From Paraburkholderia rhynchosiae (GTDB taxonomy: Bacteria > Pseudomonadota > Gammaproteobacteria > Burkholderiales > Burkholderiaceae): 64,000 nt of DNA. Position numbers and translations under genes: made by a program. The notes below the pieces were generated by a model. That model made no database searches. It saw only the letters and a list, made by a program, of their open reading frames with translations, and had not been told where the DNA came from. The DNA lies in assembly GCF_002879865.1 (NCBI RefSeq), contig NZ_PNXY01000025.1, forward strand, positions 1-64,000, in the 5' to 3' direction. Shown here piece by piece: positions 59,811 through 64,000 of the stretch. Position 1 is the first letter of the stretch; the number at the start of each line of letters is the position of its first letter.

Positions 59811-60704
59811 TCACAGTTTGCGCAGCAATCCGGCCGCCGAGCGCATCCGGCGCTTGCGTTCCTTGTGAAGCCAATGCAGCACGGCCTCGCTGTCGCCCGA
59901 TCCGGCAAGCAAGGCGGCATTGTCATGCAGCAACATTTCGCTCGCGACAATATCGTTTAGCGTACCGAAACGTTTTTGCACCTGTTTGAGGCGCTTGAGC
60001 GTGCGCTTGTGGCTGCCGCTCAAAACCGGCTGAAAGAATTCGAGCAGATAGCGCAGCTTTTTGCCGGCTTTCCTGACGTCGTGAAAGGCGGCGTAATTCG
60101 AACGCCTCGCGTGGCGCGCGCGTTTGGCGCGCTTCATCAACGAACGCTCCGAGGCCGCCACGCGTTTGCTCGCGAACTTACGCAGCGGCACACGTTCGTG
60201 GGTCGTGTTGATGTCTTTCGATGCGCTCGTCAACGCTTCGCGCAACAGATGCTTGACGTCGGCGTTCGACAGCGTTTCGCGGCTCGTTGCCAACGCATTG
60301 CCGCGGGCTTCCTCGAGTTTCGGCGCAAGATCGCGCATGCCGCTGCGCACGCCGCTGTCGTCCTGCGTGAGCAGCTGGATCACGATGTCCCAGTCGCGCG
60401 TCTTGCCTGCCGCCGTGGCCAGATATTTGTAAAGCGCGCGTTGTCGCGTGTTTTCGCCCTTCTCCAGCAGCGGCGCGAATGCCCACCACAACGAACGCAA
60501 ACGGCGCAGCGAAACGCGCAGTTTGTGCAAGGCCTCGGGTGACGGATCTTCGCGCACCGCATTGGCGTGCGCGATCGCTTCATTCACGAGCGGCGCCGCA
60601 TATGAGGCAAACGCCGTTTGCGCCGTCGGCTCTTGCGCGGTCGAATCGACTGCCGACGAACTTCCGTCCACTTTACGGTTTTCTTTCCGACTGTCGCGCT
60701 TCAT
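59811..60704 (-). CDS. CHAD-domain protein
   Basis: 297 residues, helical, very basic. Conserved His and Arg/Lys positions appear in EALHKLRVSLRRLRSLWW, KTRDWDI, AFHDVRKAGKKLRYLLEFF and VQKRFGTLNDIVAS, the CHAD pattern. CHAD proteins bind polyphosphate in several bacteria. Start at 60704 after GGGAGA. Divergent from pitA and near a PPK2 gene, which supports a polyphosphate link. Confidence 0.88.
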   Translation of the reverse strand: MKRDSRKENRKVDGSSSAVDSTAQEPTAQTAFASYAAPLVNEAIAHANAVREDPSPEALHKLRVSLRRLRSLWWAFAPLLEKGENTRQRALYKYLATAAGKTRDWDIVIQLLTQDDSGVRSGMRDLAPKLEEARGNALATSRETLSNADVKHLLREALTSASKDINTTHERVPLRKFASKRVAASERSLMKRAKRARHARRSNYAAFHDVRKAGKKLRYLLEFFQPVLSGSHKRTLKRLKQVQKRFGTLNDIVASEMLLHDNAALLAGSGDSEAVLHWLHKERKRRMRSAAGLLRKL

Positions 60705-60920
60705 CGAATCTCCCTCGAAAGGCTGCTGCGCCTCTGCCAGCGTAGCAAAAAAGATTCCCGGATGGGGCAAGCTGCCTGCTTTCAGCGGCAAACCAAGGCG
60801 ATGTCCGCCAGCCCAAGGCCACGCAATCCGTTAGGCATCGCCGGCACGCGGCTGTCATGCTGACGACACATACGCCACGCAGGATCGGAAGTTCCGCGAC
60901 ATTTATCCAGGGGCCCCGTC

Positions 60921-62507
60921 ATGCCGGAACTTTCGTACCCGCAACCCAATGCCGCAGGTGGCAAGGGGCGCAATCCAGGTCTGCTTGTTTTTCTCGCCGT
61001 CATCATAGTCGGCATCGGCTATTGCGGCATGCAGCTGGTGGGCGATCTGCAACCCGTGCGCGAGGGTTCGATTCTGCCGTATCTGCTGCTCGGCGTCGCA
61101 CTGCTGATCGCATTGGGATTCGAATTCGTCAATGGCTTTCACGACACTGCCAACGCGGTGGCTACCGTCATCTACACGCACTCGCTCACGCCGAATCTCG
61201 CGGTGGTGTGGTCCGGTGCATGGAATTTCCTTGGCGTGCTGCTGTCGAGCGGCGCGGTCGCGTTCGGGATCCTGCAACTGCTGCCGGTCGAACTGATTCT
61301 GCAAGTGGGAACCAGCGCCGGCTTTGCGATGGTTTTCGCGCTGCTGATCGCGGCGATCATCTGGAACCTCGGCACCTGGTATTTCGGCTTGCCGTCGTCG
61401 AGCTCGCATACGCTGATCGGCTCGATCATCGGCGTCGGCCTGATGAATCAGTTGATGCATGGCGTGAACGGTACGAGCGGCGTGGACTGGAACCAGGCGC
61501 TCGGCGTCGGCAAGTCGTTGCTGCTTTCGCCGCTGGTGGGCTTTCTCGCCGCCGGCCTGCTGCTGATGATTCTCAAGGCCGTTGTACGCATTCCCGCGCT
61601 GTATGCGGAGCCGAAGGGCAAGGAGCCGCCGCCGTTCTGGATTCGCAGCCTGCTGATCCTGACGTGCACGGGCGTGTCGTTCGCGCACGGTTCGAACGAC
61701 GGCCAGAAAGGCATGGGCCTCATCATGCTCATTCTGATCGGCACGGTACCGACGGCGTATGCGTTGAACAAGGCGGTGACGCCGGCTGAAACGCAGACGT
61801 TCCTCGCGGTCGCGGAGCAAGCTTCGACGACGCTTGCCAAATACACCAACGGCGTCGCGCCGTCCGCCGATCCGCGTGCCGATGTCGAAGCGTATGTGCG
61901 CACGCGTCAGTTGACGCCCGCGACGGTGCCCGCGCTGCAAGAACTGACAAAGGTGATCGCGCGCCAGGTCGGCGCATCGGGCTCGATGGCCGCAGTGCCG
62001 CAGGGTCTCGTCGACAACGTGCGCAACAACATGTACGTCGCGTCCGAAGCGATCCGTCTGATGGACAAGGCCAAACAACCAGCCTTCGCGCCGGCAGACG
62101 CCAAGGCCATCGACAACTTCAAGGCGCAAACCGATCACGCGACCAAGTTCATTCCGACGTGGGTGAAAGTCGCGGTGGCTATTGCGCTGGGCATGGGCAC
62201 GATGGTGGGGTGGAAGCGGATTGTCGTGACCGTCGGCGAGAAAATCGGCAAGCAGCATCTGACCTACGGACAGGGCGCGTCGGCTGAACTGGTGGCCATG
62301 CTGACCATCGGCGCGGCCGACGTGTACGGCTTGCCGGTCTCGACTACACACGTTCTATCGTCCGGCGTGGCGGGCACGATGGCGGCCAACGGCTCGGGCC
62401 TTCAATGGGCGACCGTGCGCAGCCTGGTGCTCGCGTGGGTGCTGACGCTGCCCGCATCTATCGCGCTCGCGGCAGGCTTGTACTGGGTGTTCCGGGCGGT
62501 GTTTTAA
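60921..62507 (+). CDS. pitA: Inorganic phosphate transporter (Pit family)
   Basis: 528 residues. PiT/PHO-4 signatures: NGFHDTANAVATVIYTHSL in the first repeat and GAADVYGLPVSTTHVLSSGVAG in the second; GSNDGQKGMGLIMLILIG lies between. A large soluble loop (about 290-405) separates the membrane halves. Imports phosphate, probably as metal phosphate with protons. Ends before a strong terminator. Confidence 0.92.
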   Translation: MPELSYPQPNAAGGKGRNPGLLVFLAVIIVGIGYCGMQLVGDLQPVREGSILPYLLLGVALLIALGFEFVNGFHDTANAVATVIYTHSLTPNLAVVWSGAWNFLGVLLSSGAVAFGILQLLPVELILQVGTSAGFAMVFALLIAAIIWNLGTWYFGLPSSSSHTLIGSIIGVGLMNQLMHGVNGTSGVDWNQALGVGKSLLLSPLVGFLAAGLLLMILKAVVRIPALYAEPKGKEPPPFWIRSLLILTCTGVSFAHGSNDGQKGMGLIMLILIGTVPTAYALNKAVTPAETQTFLAVAEQASTTLAKYTNGVAPSADPRADVEAYVRTRQLTPATVPALQELTKVIARQVGASGSMAAVPQGLVDNVRNNMYVASEAIRLMDKAKQPAFAPADAKAIDNFKAQTDHATKFIPTWVKVAVAIALGMGTMVGWKRIVVTVGEKIGKQHLTYGQGASAELVAMLTIGAADVYGLPVSTTHVLSSGVAGTMAANGSGLQWATVRSLVLAWVLTLPASIALAAGLYWVFRAVF

Positions 62508-62549
62508 AGCGCTTTCCTGGAAGCCGCTCGCGGATCAAACTGCATGACG

Positions 62550-62579
62550 AAAAAAGCGCGGCACACGCCGCGCTTTTTT
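62550..62579. terminator. Bidirectional rho-independent terminator between pitA and ppk2
   Basis: AAAAAAGCGCGGC (62550-62562) pairs with GCCGCGCTTTTTT (62567-62579) around a 4-base loop, with A and T runs on the two sides. It serves both converging genes. Confidence 0.85.
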
Positions 62580-62623
62580 TTCTTCGACTCGAACTTCGGA
62601 GCCGCCCGAACCGCTCAAACCGC

Positions 62624-63550
62624 TCAATACACCTCGGGCACGATCATCGAAGCCGGCACCGGCTGACGGCTGTATTCATCGTGATACACGCGCGCGGGCA
62701 ATTCGACACGCGGATGTTCGATCTCGTGATACGGCACCTGGCTCAGTAGATGATGAATGCAGTTCAGGCGCGCGCGCTTCTTGTCGACGGCCTGCACGAC
62801 CCACCACGGCGCCTCGGGAATATGCGAGCGTTGCAGCATCACTTCCTTCGCCAACGTATAAGCCTCCCAGCGACGCCGGCTTTCCAGATCCATCGGGCTC
62901 AGCTTCCACTGCTTCAGCGGATCGTGAATGCGGTTCTGGAAGCGGATCTCCTGCTCTTCGTCGGTGATCGAAAACCAGTACTTCAGAATCTGCACGCCGC
63001 TGCGCGCGAGCATCTTTTCGAACTCCGGCACTGAGCGGAAAAACTCTTCGTATTCGTCGTCGGTGCAAAAATTCATCACGCGTTCGACGCCCGCACGGTT
63101 GTACCAGCTACGATCGAACAGCACCATTTCGCCGCCGGCCGGAAGATGCGAGACATAGCGCTGGAAATACCATTGCGTGCGTTCGCGGTTGTTCGGCGCG
63201 GGCAGCGCTGCAACGCGGCACACGCGCGGATTGAGCCGCTGTGTGATGCGCTTGATCGCGCCGCCCTTGCCCGCGGCGTCGCGTCCCTCGAATATCACCA
63301 CGAGACGATGCCCCGTCTGCACGATCCAGTCTTGCAGCTTGACGAGTTCGCCCTGCAAGCGGAATAGCTCGCGAAAATACATCTTGCGTGCTTCGCGGTT
63401 CTCGGCTGTAAAACCCTCGGCACCGTCGAGAATGCGGTCGTCGACCTCCATTTCGAGTTCCTCGTCGTACGCGTCGATGAGGTCTTCCTCGAAACGGCGT
63501 TGCCGCTCCATCAACAACTCGGCTTCGGGTCTCGGATCCTGCTCTTTCAT
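62624..63550 (-). CDS. ppk2: Polyphosphate kinase 2
   Basis: 308 residues, class I PPK2. Walker A-like FEGRDAAGKGGAIKR, then PNNRERTQWYFQRYVSHLP, MVLFDRSWYNRAGVERVMNF (Walker B and lid) and KYWFSITDEEQEIRF. It transfers phosphate between polyphosphate and nucleotides. AGGAG precedes the ATG. Forms a functional group with CHAD and Pit genes. Confidence 0.95.
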   Translation of the reverse strand: MKEQDPRPEAELLMERQRRFEEDLIDAYDEELEMEVDDRILDGAEGFTAENREARKMYFRELFRLQGELVKLQDWIVQTGHRLVVIFEGRDAAGKGGAIKRITQRLNPRVCRVAALPAPNNRERTQWYFQRYVSHLPAGGEMVLFDRSWYNRAGVERVMNFCTDDEYEEFFRSVPEFEKMLARSGVQILKYWFSITDEEQEIRFQNRIHDPLKQWKLSPMDLESRRRWEAYTLAKEVMLQRSHIPEAPWWVVQAVDKKRARLNCIHHLLSQVPYHEIEHPRVELPARVYHDEYSRQPVPASMIVPEVY

Positions 63551-63689
63551 TGCGGCTCTCCTGGCGACGAAAATGGTGACGCGCGGCGGGAAGCGCGACG
63601 CGAACGCGCCCGATTATCGGCGTGCCGGGTGTCAGGCGTATTACCGCGCAGCCAGTTCATGATAGCGAGTTTTCCGCCGGCGCCCTGCG

Positions 63690-64000
63690 TTAGCGCAACG
63701 GTTTTGCGAAGCTGAGTTCATGGCCGTCCGGGTCGCTAATGTGAAAATAGCGCTCGCCCCACGGTGCATCGGATGGCTCCAGCGACGGCTTGAATCCGGC
63801 CGCCAGCGCCTTGCGATAAATCGCGTCGACGTCCGACACGTAGACGATCACACGGCCCCACCAACTGACAGGCGCGCGCGGATCGGCAATCAGGTTCAGA
63901 TACGTGCCGCCGAACGCAAACGACGTAAACGCGGCCTGCGGGCCGCCGAACTGCAGCGGGAATCCGAGCGCTTCGTAGAACCGCACCGCTTGCGACATAT
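63690..64000 (-). CDS. VOC (glyoxalase-like) protein, N-terminus beyond the window
   Basis: At least 102 residues. The visible part starts in the first beta-alpha-beta unit (VRFYEALGFPLQF) and ends with GERYFHISDPDGHELSFAKPL, as in glyoxalase/bleomycin-resistance proteins. Family members normally start about 15-20 residues earlier, so the true start is probably to the right of position 64000. Function not assignable. Confidence 0.75.
   Translation of the reverse strand, partial: MSQAVRFYEALGFPLQFGGPQAAFTSFAFGGTYLNLIADPRAPVSWWGRVIVYVSDVDAIYRKALAAGFKPSLEPSDAPWGERYFHISDPDGHELSFAKPLR

Noticed and set aside
60852..60869. CTGTCAT upstream of pitA as a Pho box
   Set aside because: Only the first 7-bp half matches the CTGTCAT repeat; the second half at the expected spacing agrees at about 3 of 7 positions.

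Overview
The window is high-GC DNA with dense operons, many ATGA stop/start overlaps and a gene repertoire typical of the Burkholderiaceae. It most likely comes from a chromosome or megaplasmid of a soil or plant-associated Paraburkholderia or close relative. Pointers are the fused EIIA-HPr-EI fructose PTS protein, DUF4148 and DUF4410 proteins, the BrkB-like membrane protein, the pca genes, the fused LivHM permease, and the many two-component and one-component regulators. No rRNA, tRNA, CRISPR array or prophage was seen. The only mobile DNA recognised is the end of an IS4/Tn5-like element at the extreme left.

Layout. 0-2 kb: IS end, a small secreted protein and a DUF4410 lipoprotein. 2.1-9 kb: fructose PTS locus (LacI-type regulator divergent from fruB-fruK-fruA plus a small hypothetical gene), with the same 17-bp operator-like sequence upstream of both transcripts. 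9-12.3 kb: divergent DipZ-like and TlpA-like thiol-redox genes and a glycosyltransferase remnant. 12.5 kb: BrkB/YihY protein. 13.8-18.8 kb: an OmpR-type two-component system co-transcribed with a GFA-family gene and a 40-residue ORF, then an alpha/beta hydrolase, a DUF4148 protein and a divergent Ohr/OsmC peroxidase. 18.9-24.9 kb: amino-acid permease, RsbRD-type histidine kinase, DUF190 protein, isoaspartyl methyltransferase, SRPBCC protein, EEP-family hydrolase and a hypothetical. 25-29.2 kb: a structured intergenic region, a ParD-like protein overlapping a giant CheB-CheR-PAS-HWE kinase, and a receiver protein. 29.3-33 kb: LysE exporter, MocR regulator and omega-amino-acid transaminase. 33-34 kb: a basic DUF6496 protein and a small hypothetical.

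34.1-48.4 kb is a minus-strand catabolic operon: 6-hydroxynicotinate reductase, UPF0280/ApbE-like protein, two DUF1185 proteins, Liv-type ABC transporter, enamidase and a two-subunit molybdenum hydroxylase with fused c-type cytochromes. A TetR gene is divergent from it. Together they spell out a reductive nicotinate-type pathway (hydroxylation, ring reduction, hydrolytic ring opening). It is followed by pcaIJ-B-D-C (beta-ketoadipate pathway) and a LysR gene (49.5-55 kb). 55-64 kb: folE, an EamA exporter, a DedA-rhodanese fusion, a diguanylate cyclase, and a CHAD / PitA / PPK2 phosphate-polyphosphate cluster, ending in a truncated VOC protein.

The two most interesting points are these. (1) A family of TGTRTC-containing direct-repeat boxes is present in three intergenic regions. 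One lies upstream of the operon that encodes the two-component system; the others lie upstream of the neighbouring thiol/peroxide genes. This suggests an undescribed envelope redox-stress regulon. (2) The reductive nicotinate-type operon has its own likely flavin transferase and two proteins of unknown role.
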